Shown in pieces: positions 32,674 through 42,500 of a stretch of DNA of 64,000 bases. The notes beneath the pieces are model-generated. The model was given only the letters and a program-made list of their open reading frames with translations. It searched no databases and was not told the origin of the DNA. Source of the stretch: Bacteroidia bacterium (lineage in GTDB: Bacteria > Bacteroidota > Bacteroidia > UKL13-3); assembly GCA_021740845.1 (NCBI GenBank), contig JAIOYZ010000001.1, forward strand, positions 299,606-363,605. The letters run 5' to 3'. Position 1 is the stretch's first letter. Each line of letters starts with the position of its first letter. The translations under genes and the position numbers were made by a program.

Positions 32674-33287
32674 GATTGAGATTTTCTTAATTCTGTCAAA
32701 ACATCTCTAATAGATTCATAAGAATCTAGCTTTTCCAAATCTAATTCCTCAAAATTTACCCATTTCACTTCAGTAATTCCTTCCGATTCTTGAGGGATTA
32801 ATTCTCCCATAAAATCAGAATCCATAATAAACCAATGGGTGATTTTTAAAAAGCGATGACCTTGTAATTTGTAGGTATGGTAGCTATTTTGAAAAAAGTT
32901 GCGAATCGATAATTTGTCAATTCCACATTCTTCTTCAACCTCTCTCAAAGCGCCCTCTTCATTGGTTTCCCCTGGATCAATTTTGCCTTTTGGTAAATCC
33001 CATTTGCCCAATCTTTTCATCAATAGCAATTGATTATTAGCGTTAAAAACAATGCCTCCACCAGCGTGAATATTGGTGAAATGGGATTTCAATGATTGAA
33101 AAACAGCCGTAGGATCCTCGCAAATTAGGTTCAATCCCAATTGATTTTGGTCCTCAATTTTACGCACCTTTTCCATTAAGGATTCTTGGCCAAAATAGGT
33201 TTCTGTTGGAATACTAGAATATATTTCTCCCAAATCTGAAGAACTTGTGAGAAGAAGGGGCTTATCGTTAATGAAAAATTTATACAT
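32670..33287 (-). CDS. Nudix hydrolase
   Basis: 205 residues. A non-Nudix N-terminal domain of about 70 residues precedes the Nudix fold at about 75-200. The Nudix box GKIDPGETNEEGALREVEEECGI fits GX5EX7REUXEEXGU exactly. KMLMKRLGKWDLPKGK-like sequence (here LLLMKRLGKWDLPKGK) suggests diphosphoinositol- or Ap4A-type substrates, but specificity cannot be called. Its start codon is 7 bp from the divergent pyrE start. Confidence 0.87.
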   Translation of the reverse strand: MYKFFINDKPLLLTSSSDLGEIYSSIPTETYFGQESLMEKVRKIEDQNQLGLNLICEDPTAVFQSLKSHFTNIHAGGGIVFNANNQLLLMKRLGKWDLPKGKIDPGETNEEGALREVEEECGIDKLSIRNFFQNSYHTYKLQGHRFLKITHWFIMDSDFMGELIPQESEGITEVKWVNFEELDLEKLDSYESIRDVLTELRKSQS

Positions 33288-33290
33288 TTG
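33283..33290 (+). promoter_or_regulatory. Bacteroidota -7 box (TACATTTG) for pyrE
   Basis: TACATTTG ends 4 bp before the pyrE ATG (33295) and contains the start codon of the divergent Nudix gene. A transcript from it would be leaderless. Confidence 0.4.
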
Positions 33291-33294
33291 TGGG

Positions 33295-33936
33295 ATGCAA
33301 ATTAGTGAATCAACCGCAGCAAAGATAGCAGAATATTTACTCGAGATTAAAGCGATTAAACTTCAGCCTAATAATCCTTTCACTTGGGCCTCTGGATTAA
33401 AGTCGCCAATCTATAGCGATAACCGTCTATCCCTTTCCCATCCTCACATTCGCAGCTTTATTAAATTTGCCTTGGCACTCGAAATAAATAAACATTTTCC
33501 TGAAGCCAAAGCAATTATTGGAGTTGCTACAGCCGGAATTGCACCTGGTGCTTTGGTTGCAGATGCCATGGAATTGCCTTTTGGTTACGTTCGGTCTGAA
33601 CCAAAAAAGCACGGAATGGGCAAGCAAGTAGAAGGCGATATTCACCCTGGCGATAAAGTTGTGGTGGTAGAAGATTTAGTTTCTACTGGCAAAAGCAGCT
33701 TACAAGCAATAGAAGCTTTAAGGGAGTACGGTGTTGAAGTTTTAGGTCTGGCAAGTATTTTTACCTACGGATTAGATTCAGCAAAAAAGAACTTTGAAAT
33801 GGCTAATTGCCCGATGTTCTCTTTGAGCAATTACAATGCTTTGATAAAAGTTGCCCTTAATAAAGGTTATGTTTCAATGGAAGATAAGGAAGTGCTTTCC
33901 AATTGGAGTAGTAACCCAGAAGCGTGGGGGAAATAA
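33295..33936 (+). CDS. pyrE: Orotate phosphoribosyltransferase
   Basis: 213 residues from ATG 33295 (MQISESTAAKIAEYLLEI). Upstream in-frame starts to 33247 are antisense to the Nudix gene. It carries FTWASGLKSPIYSDNR (substrate loop), RSEPKKHGMGKQVEG (flexible catalytic loop) and the PRPP motif VVVVEDLVSTGKSS. It makes OMP in pyrimidine synthesis. The following plsC-like gene starts 6 bp after the stop. Confidence 0.94.
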   Translation: MQISESTAAKIAEYLLEIKAIKLQPNNPFTWASGLKSPIYSDNRLSLSHPHIRSFIKFALALEINKHFPEAKAIIGVATAGIAPGALVADAMELPFGYVRSEPKKHGMGKQVEGDIHPGDKVVVVEDLVSTGKSSLQAIEALREYGVEVLGLASIFTYGLDSAKKNFEMANCPMFSLSNYNALIKVALNKGYVSMEDKEVLSNWSSNPEAWGK

Positions 33937-33942
33937 GTAGCG

Positions 33943-34689
33943 GTGGCATTAAAATTATCTAGAAACCCCAAAGAAGCAATCTATGCCATATATCTTGGCT
34001 TATGGGTTGTGCTATGGTTTATTTTTTTATACCCTCTTATTCGTTTGGGTTTAAGTACTCCAAAGTTTTACCGCTTTGCTCATTACGTTAGAAAATTTTG
34101 GGGAAAGATGCTATTGTACTTTGGCTTTGTGCGTGTTTACATGCATTACGAAGAACCAATAGACACCAATCAAGCTTATATGATTGCTCCAAATCATACC
34201 TCTCAAATTGATATTGTGACCCTAACCGCTAAATTGCCATTGTACTTTAATTTTATGGCAAAAGCTGAGTTAGAAAGAATTCCTTTCTTTGGCATTTGGT
34301 TCAGAACAATTGATATTTCTGTTGAAAGAAAAGATGCAAGAAAAGCAGCATTGTCTTATAGAAAGGCCTTAAATTGGTTAGACGCTGGGCATAGCATGTG
34401 CATTTTCCCAGAAGGTACAATCTCTAATAAAGTGCCGCAACTCATTTCTTTTAAAGATGGTCCGTTTAGAATGGCCATAGAAAAACAAATTCCAGTTTTA
34501 CCAGTTACCATCATAGGAAATTGGATTGTTTTACCCGACCAAGGTATTTTTGGTGGAAGCCCTACCAAGGTTCATCAATACATTCATAAGGCAATTCCAA
34601 CCAAAGGTTTAACATTAAATGATATTGAATCTTTAAAAGAACAAGTATTTCAAGTTATTAATAATAAATTGCACGAAAATGGATATTAA
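33943..34689 (+). CDS. 1-acyl-sn-glycerol-3-phosphate acyltransferase (PlsC-like)
   Basis: 248 residues from GTG 33943. An N-terminal membrane helix (YLGLWVVLWFIFLYPLI) is followed by the acyltransferase blocks: NHTSQID (HX4D), a substrate block around KAELERIPFFGIW, and FPEGTIS. It transfers an acyl chain to lysophosphatidic acid at the inner membrane. It overlaps gatC by 11 bp, making pyrE-plsC-gatC-ABC a tight run of functionally mixed genes. Confidence 0.9.
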   Translation: MALKLSRNPKEAIYAIYLGLWVVLWFIFLYPLIRLGLSTPKFYRFAHYVRKFWGKMLLYFGFVRVYMHYEEPIDTNQAYMIAPNHTSQIDIVTLTAKLPLYFNFMAKAELERIPFFGIWFRTIDISVERKDARKAALSYRKALNWLDAGHSMCIFPEGTISNKVPQLISFKDGPFRMAIEKQIPVLPVTIIGNWIVLPDQGIFGGSPTKVHQYIHKAIPTKGLTLNDIESLKEQVFQVINNKLHENGY

Positions 34690-34969
34690 CGACGAAATGG
34701 TTGACCATTTGGCCAATTTAGCCAAACTCAATTTTAATGCAGAAGAAAAGGTAAACATCAAAAACGACCTCAATCGTATATTAACTTATTTTGAAAAATT
34801 AAATGAAGTGGATACTACGGGTGTGGAGCCTTTGATTTTTATGAGCGAAAATGTAAATGTTTTGCGTGAAGATATTCCTCACCAAGAAATTGGTAAAAAA
34901 GAAGCCTTAGCTAATGCCCCAAGCAAGGATAGCGACTATTTTAGGGTTCCTAAATTTATGGAAAAATAA
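34679..34969 (+). CDS. gatC: Aspartyl/glutamyl-tRNA amidotransferase subunit C
   Basis: 96 residues with the GatC pattern: [40 protein letters not shown], then VLREDIP and a C-terminal [11 protein letters not shown]. It stabilises the GatAB transamidase that forms Gln-tRNA or Asn-tRNA. gatA and gatB are not in the window. It overlaps the next gene by 1 bp (TAATG). Confidence 0.93.
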   Translation: MDINDEMVDHLANLAKLNFNAEEKVNIKNDLNRILTYFEKLNEVDTTGVEPLIFMSENVNVLREDIPHQEIGKKEALANAPSKDSDYFRVPKFMEK

Positions 34970-35661
34970 TGGCAAACTTGGTTATCGATATCAAAGGAAT
35001 TGGTAAAGCCTATCGCATTGGTGAGGTAACCGTTAATGCCTTAAAAGAAGTGGATCTTCAAATAGAGCGTGGCGAATACGTTGCTTTAATGGGGCCTTCT
35101 GGTTCTGGTAAATCTACCTTGATGAATATCTTGGGATGTTTAGACACTCCTAGCAAAGGCAAATATTGGTTAAACGGCACAGATGTAAGTCATATGTCGG
35201 ATAATGAATTAGCTGAAATTAGAAACAAGGAAATTGGATTTATCTTTCAAACCTTTAACCTTTTAGCCAGAAATACTTCTTTAGACAATGTTGCTTTACC
35301 CTTGGTTTATGCAGGTATTAGCAAAAAAGATAGAATTATTAGAGCAGAAAAAGCCCTTACTAGTGTTGGCTTAGGAGATAGAATGGACCACAAACCAAAT
35401 GAACTTTCGGGTGGTCAGCGCCAACGTGTGGCAATTGCAAGAGCATTGGTAAATACGCCTTCTATTATTTTAGCAGATGAGCCAACAGGTAATTTAGATA
35501 CCAAAACTTCTCATGAAATTATGGAGTTATTGGAAGAAATTCACAATGCTGGCAACACTGTTATCATTGTAACTCACGAAGAAGATATAGCCAAAAGAGC
35601 AAAACGTATTGTACGTTTAAGAGATGGCGAAGTAGAAAGTGATGGACCTAATTTAGGATAG
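34969..35661 (+). CDS. ABC transporter ATP-binding protein, LolD/MacB type
   Basis: 230 residues. Walker [12 protein letters not shown]-loop IFQTFNLL, signature LSGGQRQR, Walker B IILADEP with catalytic Glu, D-loop NLDT and switch THE. The N-terminal [23 protein letters not shown] and the short length are typical of MacB/LolD-like ATPases that power FtsX-fold permeases. No permease is adjacent; the LolE-like permease at 699 is one possible partner. Its end overlaps the convergent ispE by 9 bp. Confidence 0.9.
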   Translation: MANLVIDIKGIGKAYRIGEVTVNALKEVDLQIERGEYVALMGPSGSGKSTLMNILGCLDTPSKGKYWLNGTDVSHMSDNELAEIRNKEIGFIFQTFNLLARNTSLDNVALPLVYAGISKKDRIIRAEKALTSVGLGDRMDHKPNELSGGQRQRVAIARALVNTPSIILADEPTGNLDTKTSHEIMELLEEIHNAGNTVIIVTHEEDIAKRAKRIVRLRDGEVESDGPNLG

Positions 35662-36483
35662 TTTTCCCTCCCAATAAAAATAATCAGGATTTGTTTTTTC
35701 TAGTTTTGGTTCAGACCGAAATAACCCAAATACCGTTGACCCACTGCCGCTCATGGCAGCGTAAACAGCACCTTGTTTATACAAGTAATCTTTAATAAAT
35801 TTTAGTTCTGGAAAACTGGGAAATAACGACTCTTCAAAATCATTTTTCAAATGCTCTTTCCATGATTCAATTGGCAGTTCAATAATTTGTTTCAAATCAA
35901 TTCCTGCTTCAAATTCGCTAGGATTTATATTAGCAAAAGCTTGTGCTGTGCTTATATGAATATTGGGTTTAATTAGTGCCAACCAATACTTGTTTAAACT
36001 AAATTCAGAGGGCTCCAAAATTTCTCCTCGGGCTGAACCAAAGCAAGGCTGATTGTAAATAAAAAACGCACAATCACTGCCTAATTGTGCCGCATAATTA
36101 AGTTGTTTTTCTAAAGAGATTTTTAGGTTGAAATACTCATTAAGCAAACGGATAGCATATGCGCCATCGCTAGAGCCACCGCCTAATCCAGCGCCCATTG
36201 GGATGGTTTTTAGCAAACAAAATTGAACGGGTTTTAAATCATAATCTTGTGCCAACAAACGATAAGCTTTTAGTATTAAATTGTTTTTTGTTTCTCCTGC
36301 AACAGGCAAACCTTCTTGCCATAAATGAGCTCTTTCTCCATCCACTTCCTCGGCATCTCCAATTTCTAAAGCATCACATAAAGGAATAGGGTAGAAGAGG
36401 GTTTCCAAATCGTGAAAACCATCTGCGCGCTTGCGCAAAATTTTGAGTCCTAAATTTATTTTACAAGGAGGGAAAACTAGCAT
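35653..36483 (-). CDS. ispE: 4-diphosphocytidyl-2-C-methyl-D-erythritol kinase
   Basis: 276 residues, a GHMP kinase. [22 protein letters not shown] is the IspE N-terminal signature. [15 protein letters not shown] is the ATP-binding loop and [14 protein letters not shown] the C-terminal GHMP motif. It phosphorylates CDP-ME in the non-mevalonate (MEP) isoprenoid pathway. It starts 2 bp from the end of the RES toxin gene on the same strand, so it may receive readthrough from the toxin-antitoxin promoter. Confidence 0.93.
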   Translation of the reverse strand: MLVFPPCKINLGLKILRKRADGFHDLETLFYPIPLCDALEIGDAEEVDGERAHLWQEGLPVAGETKNNLILKAYRLLAQDYDLKPVQFCLLKTIPMGAGLGGGSSDGAYAIRLLNEYFNLKISLEKQLNYAAQLGSDCAFFIYNQPCFGSARGEILEPSEFSLNKYWLALIKPNIHISTAQAFANINPSEFEAGIDLKQIIELPIESWKEHLKNDFEESLFPSFPELKFIKDYLYKQGAVYAAMSGSGSTVFGLFRSEPKLEKTNPDYFYWEGKLS

Positions 36484-36485
36484 GT

Positions 36486-36947
36486 TTAAGAAAATAAGCG
36501 AGGGTCAAATGTAAACGGTTTCACCCAAAGTATGCGCACCAGTTTTTGGAATTTTGGATGCAATGGATTCAATAAAATATTGTATTCGTAAGGAACAACA
36601 GCAGAAGGAACCTTAAGAGCTAATGACTCAAAATTTGTTACCCAATTATCTCCCATTTTAGCAAGTTCATATGGTGCAGGATAAGTATTCCAAGTGCTTG
36701 ACAAATCTTCTTTTTCCCAAACAATAATTTCTGCTTTATCCTCTATTTCTATGCATGCCAATTTAAAGCCTCTTAATCCCAAAACGCCCCCACTATTGCA
36801 AGCAACTTCCAATGCAGCCAAAGATGCATGAGAAGCAGTATAAAGCATAGAAGTGCCTACAGAATTCCATCTGCCTCCATATTGTTTGGCCCCCATTCCA
36901 CTGAGATCAGATGCATAGGGATTTCTTGATAATCTAAATACCTGCAT
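36486..36947 (-). CDS. RES-domain toxin (NAD+ phosphorylase family)
   Basis: 153 residues, one RES domain: QVFRLSRNPYASDLSG, GGRWNSVGTSMLYTASHASLAALEV (conserved Arg and Glu) and KVPSAVVPYEYNILLNPLHPKF (conserved Ser). RES toxins such as MbcT deplete NAD+, by phosphorolysis in MbcT. The ATG overlaps the antitoxin stop (TAATG), so translation is coupled. The pair order, antitoxin then toxin, and the domains define a type II Xre/RES module. Confidence 0.9.
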   Translation of the reverse strand: MQVFRLSRNPYASDLSGMGAKQYGGRWNSVGTSMLYTASHASLAALEVACNSGGVLGLRGFKLACIEIEDKAEIIVWEKEDLSSTWNTYPAPYELAKMGDNWVTNFESLALKVPSAVVPYEYNILLNPLHPKFQKLVRILWVKPFTFDPRLFS

Positions 36948-37456
36948 TAAGAAAAAACGCCTTGTTCTAACCTTCCTAAAACTTGCAAAACCATATGCAC
37001 ACCAAAGCCAGTATCTAAAACAGAAACCGGACTTAAACCATTAAGTGCTTGGAGCGGTGCATGCAACCATTGCCTGCAAGTATTATCATCACTAAAAACT
37101 TGGGTGGCTTTGGCAAATACCAAGGCCATTTCTATGGCTTGCTCTGAGGAAAAAATATCTAAGGTTGCATTAGCTGGCAAGCGCTGAAATGTTCTGGAGC
37201 TGATGTGCAATAGAGAACTCAGGGTTTCTAAATCTATCCCCATTTTTTTTGATAGTGCCAACAAGGCTTCTTTTTTAACGCCGGTTCTGGTGGCTTCTAC
37301 CAATAGTAAATCATTAGAAAGCGGCCTCGGAAACCCAAGCCAATTAGCTACTAAAACATCTGTGCTTAAGGGCGAAATATCGTAGGATGAAAATTCTTCC
37401 TGAACTTCGTTTGCCTTAGTTTTAACGATTTTTCTTGTATTTTTATAGGTTCCCAT
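36947..37456 (-). CDS. Xre/MbcA/ParS-type antitoxin (DUF2384)
   Basis: 169 residues. An N-terminal tail rich in charged residues leads to an Xre-like helix-turn-helix (about 60-110; LSKKMGIDLETLSSLLHISSRTFQRL). A C-terminal DUF2384 toxin-binding domain follows: EQAIEMALVFAKATQVFSD, ending LGRLEQGVFS. It neutralises the RES toxin and should autorepress the operon. The upstream region has a TTGACA-TATTTTTG promoter, repeats of CATTTTT and a strong Shine-Dalgarno, which are unlike other genes here. Confidence 0.9.
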   Translation of the reverse strand: MGTYKNTRKIVKTKANEVQEEFSSYDISPLSTDVLVANWLGFPRPLSNDLLLVEATRTGVKKEALLALSKKMGIDLETLSSLLHISSRTFQRLPANATLDIFSSEQAIEMALVFAKATQVFSDDNTCRQWLHAPLQALNGLSPVSVLDTGFGVHMVLQVLGRLEQGVFS

Positions 37457-37464
37457 TTTCTTTT

Positions 37465-37504
37465 ACCTCCCGCCAAAAATACAACATTTTTACATTTTTG
37501 TCAA
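37465..37504 (-). promoter_or_regulatory. Toxin-antitoxin promoter with TTGACA box and a strong Shine-Dalgarno
   Basis: Read on the minus strand: TTGACA (37504-37499), 17 bp, TATTTTTG (37481-37474), then GGGAGGT (37471-37465), 8 nt before the ATG. AAAAAT and ATTTTT arms around the -7 box could form the antitoxin operator. Confidence 0.6.
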
Positions 37505-38545
37505 CTATTTTATCCATTCCACTATTTTTTTCAAATACGTGGTGGTCTCAGAAACTTCATAATTATCCAAAAATCCTCTATTTATTTCTTTCTGCTTTTG
37601 GTTCAAAACGATTTCTAATGTTTGCTTAATAGGATTGTTATTTGGTGTAATTTTTTGTTCCCTATAAAATTCTCCCAATTCATTTTCGGTCTCACCCACC
37701 ACAAAGGCGTTTGCTCCTCTCAATAAATCTCCCAATCCTCCTTTATCAAATCCAATTACTTGGGTTCCAACCAACAAACTTTCGTGTGCCACTCGGTTCC
37801 ATCCTTCTCTAATAAATGGCATGGCCAAAGTGTATTCAGATGCTGCCATTTCTTTTAAGTATTCTTCAAATTTCTCAAAATATCTAACCTCATAACATGC
37901 ATGTTGATATACTTTCTCAGCATCGTTGGTGCTAAAATAACAAGCATATCCTTTGGCGCTTAATTTTTCTGTTAGCAGAAATAATTCGTTGCTGTTTTTA
38001 AACGAAACCTGACCCATATGAATTTGCTTTTTCTTTTCTGTTTTCTGATAAGTGGAATACAGTTTCGAATCAAAAAAATTGGGAAATAGAAATACTTGTT
38101 TTAGCTTATAGTACTCGCTGAAATACCTCTGCCAAAAGGGGGCTACAGCCACAAAGGCCAATTTTCTTTTGCTTATCCAAGTCGAAAAATTTACCAGGCC
38201 ATGGTACCATTTTCTTAACGATTTACTCTTTCCATCATAGGTATCGTAATAATGCCAAACCACTATTACTTTATTTCTATTAAAAAGATTTCTTAAAATT
38301 ACCGGAATTGCCAATCGTGCCACACATACATTGATATCTGCATTGCCATTTTTAAACGCCCACCAAAAGAGTTGTAGGTGTTGTTTTGGGTTTTCAAAAT
38401 AGTCCCACTGCCTACATTCTGTAAACTCAATTTGGTTCGAACCAAAACTAGAAAGGAGTTGATTGCACAGATAGTTTTCATGCAAATAGCCTCCACTTAT
38501 TTGTTTGCCATGACTTAAGTATTTAAGAGTTATAGGTTTGCTCAC
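37505..38545 (-). CDS. Glycosyltransferase, GT4-like (GT-B fold)
   Basis: 346 residues. The C-terminal half has the GT4-like donor-site segment MPFIREGWNRVAHESLLVGTQVIGFDKGGLGDLL, where the Glu and Gly-rich loop would bind the nucleotide-sugar. The N-terminal half (YLSHGKQISGGYLHENYL, VIVVWHYYDTYDG) would form the acceptor Rossmann domain. No membrane helix. It is probably a surface polysaccharide or glycolipid enzyme with unknown substrate. The codons for SFGSNQIE contain a perfect TTTGGTTCGAACCAAA palindrome (38431-38446). Confidence 0.72.
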   Translation of the reverse strand: MSKPITLKYLSHGKQISGGYLHENYLCNQLLSSFGSNQIEFTECRQWDYFENPKQHLQLFWWAFKNGNADINVCVARLAIPVILRNLFNRNKVIVVWHYYDTYDGKSKSLRKWYHGLVNFSTWISKRKLAFVAVAPFWQRYFSEYYKLKQVFLFPNFFDSKLYSTYQKTEKKKQIHMGQVSFKNSNELFLLTEKLSAKGYACYFSTNDAEKVYQHACYEVRYFEKFEEYLKEMAASEYTLAMPFIREGWNRVAHESLLVGTQVIGFDKGGLGDLLRGANAFVVGETENELGEFYREQKITPNNNPIKQTLEIVLNQKQKEINRGFLDNYEVSETTTYLKKIVEWIK

Positions 38546-38631
38546 AATTGAATTATTTCAGGCAAATTAAATCAAATTAATCCTACCTTTCCTTTTTTTA
38601 TTCATTCGGTTTGAACCAAAAATAACAAGAA

Positions 38632-39174
38632 ATGCCAAGTAAGGAGGAAATGATTCTTCAAACTCAAAAATGGGTTTTGGAGGTTGTAGTAGGAACAAAT
38701 TTTTGTCCTTTTGCTGCTAAAGAAGTAAAAAATAAAACCATCCGTTATACCGTTGCTAATGAGGGTACCAAAAAAGAGAAATTAGATGCTGTTTTATCAG
38801 AATGCATTCTATTGGATGAACATGCGGATATAGAAACCACACTCTTGCTTTTTCCTAATGAGTTCCCCAATTTTTTAGATTTCTTAGATTTTGTAGTCGC
38901 TGTAGAAAGAATGATGTACAAAAAAGGATATGAAGGCATTTATCAAGTGGCTAGCTTCCATCCCGAATATTGTTTTGAAGGTTCAGACGAAACAGATGCT
39001 GCCAATTATACCAATCGCTCTATTTATCCCATGCTCCATTTATTGCGCGAAGAAAGTCTTGAAAGAGCTTTAGAAACTTTTCCTAACCCAGAAAATATTC
39101 CCAATCGCAATATCAACTTCGCCCGCAACAAAGGCTTAGCTTATATGAAACTGTTAAGAGAACAGTGTATGTGA
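38632..39174 (+). CDS. DUF1415 family protein
   Basis: 180 residues. Conserved features are VLEVVVGTNFCPFA near the N-terminus, FLDFLDFVVAVERMM, QVASFHPEYCFEGSDETDAANYTNRSIYPMLHLLRE and a closing RNKGLAYMKLL. These match DUF1415, a cytosolic family of unknown function found in many phyla. It is divergent from the glycosyltransferase gene. A copy of the window motif (38608-38617) lies in the promoter region, 14 bp before the ATG. Confidence 0.85.
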   Translation: MPSKEEMILQTQKWVLEVVVGTNFCPFAAKEVKNKTIRYTVANEGTKKEKLDAVLSECILLDEHADIETTLLLFPNEFPNFLDFLDFVVAVERMMYKKGYEGIYQVASFHPEYCFEGSDETDAANYTNRSIYPMLHLLREESLERALETFPNPENIPNRNINFARNKGLAYMKLLREQCM

Positions 39175-39503
39175 TTATTAGTTTAAATTAAAATCATTAT
39201 GTTACTGATTGTACTATTTTGATGTGGCTAAAATTAATATATCCTGATTTACTTTGTCACATTTTAAAATATGACAAAGTAAATCATTGGAAAATAATAT
39301 TCATTTTTCTATTAATTATAAATGCTTTCTCTTGAATAAGAAGGGTTTTAGTAATATTCCACTTAGCCCAATTTAATATTAAGTAAGTTTCCTAAACATT
39401 CTTTGCCTTTCGCCTAATTAATCACATTTTAAATTGAGACATTTTTTTATAATATGCGGGAAAGGTTAAATGAATAACTTTTTTTAGATGAGAGTAAGAG
39501 CCT
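39175..39503. other. 329-bp intergenic region with a 40-bp palindrome and a partial repeat
   Basis: No gene seen. It contains the near-perfect palindrome at 39246-39285 and a related 20-mer at 39422-39441 (TCACATTTTAAATTGAGACA), 63 bp before the histidine kinase start. Both look like sites for a dimeric regulator of the downstream signalling genes. Confidence 0.6.
39246..39285. promoter_or_regulatory. 40-bp near-perfect palindrome, putative operator
   Basis: GATTTACTTTGTCA (39246-39259) and its exact reverse complement (39272-39285) flank CATTTTAAAATA, itself palindromic except for one C/A pair. There is no T-run and little GC, so it is not a typical terminator. Confidence 0.6.
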
Positions 39504-42500
39504 ATGATACAAACAAAACTTTCAAAACCCGATGAGATTTCAAACCCTAGTTTTTCAACAAGTCAGGAAAACTTGAAATCCCAATCGCAAGGAGTTCCAG
39601 ATTGCATAAGTAATTATACAATAGAAAGTAAAGAACTTAGTTTAAGTGATAGTTTTACTGCTCAATTTGGTCTGCAAATTCTATCTCCCCAACAAAACAA
39701 AGAGCACTTCCAAAATCATATTCATCCAGAAGATAGGGATAGAGTTGAAAAGGAATTAAAGCTGGCATTAAGCCACGAAAAAACTGAAATACTAATCAGG
39801 CATTTTCGCTTTCTTAAGGCAGATGGACACTATGTTTTTGTAGAAGAAAAACTTGTTTTTCTAAAAGATAAGCAACAAAAACCCACTCAAATTTTAGGCT
39901 TGCTTAAGGATGTTAGCAAGGAGCAGTTTCAAGAACAATTGGATATTTTGAGCCAAAAAGTTATGGAATTGAATATGGAGGCTGGGGTTAGTTTAGAGAC
40001 AGTTCTTTCTTATTACCTAAAAGGCATTGAACAAATGTTTCCAGAGGTGAAAACTTCGGTATTATGGGTTAAAAACAATTGCATTTATAATTTGCTTTCT
40101 CCATCATTAGATCCTGGGTATATTCAGGCAATTGAGGGACAAAAAATTGGTTTGAACCGAGGATCTTGTGGTACTGCTGCCTTTCTAAAAGAAAGAGTTA
40201 TTGTGTCCAATGTATTTACCGATGAAAAATGGAAGGACTTTAAATCCTTAGCTCAACAATATGATTTTTCGGCTTGTTGGTCGCAACCTATTTTTAATAA
40301 AACTGGTGATGTAATTGCAACCTTTGCTATGTATTATAAAGATTGCAGAAATCCCAATACCTATCAATTGCAAGCTATAGATAAATCCAAAAGTTTGCTC
40401 TCCATGTTGCTGACTAATTATTTATATGTTCAAAATATTGTTGAGAATAATACCAGATATGAATATGTAAATAAGGTAACAAAGGACGCAATTTACGATT
40501 GGGATTTAAGTTCTAATCAGCTTTTTTGGGGCGAAAGTTTTACTCGTATGTTGGGGTATTTGCCCGAAAATCTAGATTTTTCAAATGCTAGTGTTTGGGA
40601 AGAAATAATATATTCTGGAGACTACGAGCAATACATAGAATCCTATAAGGAATTTACTTCAAAAATTGATGAGGTAAAATGGGAAGCAAATTATAGGGTG
40701 AAGCATGCAAATGGTGCTCTCCTTTTTGTAAAAGAAATCGCCTATTTATTGCGCAATAAAAATGGTAAAGGAATTCGCATGATTGGTGTCCTTCGTGATG
40801 TTTCCGAACAAATTAAACGAAATCAGCTAAGTCAACTTCAGGTAGAGTTGTCTGAGATTTTTAAGACAGAAAAATTTCTAACAGGTATATTAGATAATGT
40901 GCTTTCGAAATTGTGTGAATTTGGGTTTTTTCATACCGGCGAAATTTGGCTTACATCAACGGATGAAATTAATATCAATCTAATTTCTACTTATGCCAAA
41001 GATTCTCTTTCTAACAGGTATTTCGAAAAAAGTAAACATCTAAGAATCTTGGTTAAAGGCCAAGGAATACCTGGTTTGGTTTGGAAAAATGAAAGTCCAA
41101 TTTTATTAAATGATATCCAAAGCAATTCGCTTTTTGTAAGGAAAGAAGCTGTAAAGGAGGCAGATTTAGTAGCTGCTTTTGGATTGCCTATTATTCATGG
41201 GCTTGAACTTATTGGTGTTGCCATGTTTTGTTGTAGGCACAATATTTCAGAAAACGAATCGGAGTTAGAAGTACTAAAAAATTTAGGAGAATTTCTGGGT
41301 GCAGAAATTGCCAGAAAACAGCAAGAAGAAGAAATGTATTTGTTGTTTGAAAGTGCCCCAGAAATAATTGCCACTGTTTCTCCTAATGGTTATTTTGCAA
41401 AAGTTAATCCTGCTTTTGGCAAGGTTTTGGGCTATGCTCCAGATGAAATTATCAATAGACCCTTTTCTGATTTTTTACATCCCGAAGATCTTTCTCAAAC
41501 CTTAAAGGAATATGGAGAAACAATAACAGGGGATAGAAACGCAGATAATTTTGTAAATAGATATATAACAAAGGATGGGAAAAGCAAATGGATTTCTTGG
41601 AGCTCTTCGGATGTGTTTGGGGAAGATGGATTTGTTTTTGCATACGGAAGAGACATAACTGAGTTAAAGGAAATGGAAAATTTATTGGAAGTGGCTACCA
41701 AATTTTCCAAAGTAGGAGGCTGGGAAATATCTTTCCTTAAACCTGAAATTAATAATATTTCTTGGTCGGATATAACAAGGCAAATATTTGAGGTAGATAA
41801 GAACTACCAACTTAGTTATTCGATGGTATTTAATTTTTTAAACGACAACGACAAACAAATTGTTCAGGCTGCCATGGATTTGCTTCAGGAAAAAGGCTTA
41901 GGATTTGATTTTAAATTATTGGTTCAAACCGCCCTAGGGAATAAGCGTTGGGTGCGTTTAATTGGAGAATCTGATTTTTATAATGGCAAATGCACCCGAA
42001 TTTTTGGTAGTGTGCAAGACATCCACGACGAAGTTTTGTTGGAGTTGGAATTGCAAAAATTACTTGCAGAAAAAACAGATGTTTTGGAAAGTATTGGAGA
42101 TGCTTTCTATCGAGTAGATTCCAATTGGGTAGTAAATTATTGGAACCAAATGGCGGAAATTGTTTTAGAAATGCCAAGAGAAAATATACTTGGTAGAAAT
42201 ATTTGGGAAGTATACCCCAACGCTATTGATTCTGGATTTTATAGGAACCTAAATTTAGCAGTTTTAGAAAATAAAAAGGTTCATTTTGAAGAATACCACC
42301 AAGATTCCCAACATTGGCTAGAAGTGAGTGCCTATCCTTCAAAAGATGGACTGTCTGTTTATTTCAAAGATGTTACCCAACGCAATCAATCTTTAGAAAA
42401 AATAAAACAATCTAATGAGCGTTTCGAAAAAGTTACTGAGGCTACTAATGATGCTATTTGGGACTGGGATTTGGAAACAGGTTCCTTGTATTATGGAAAA

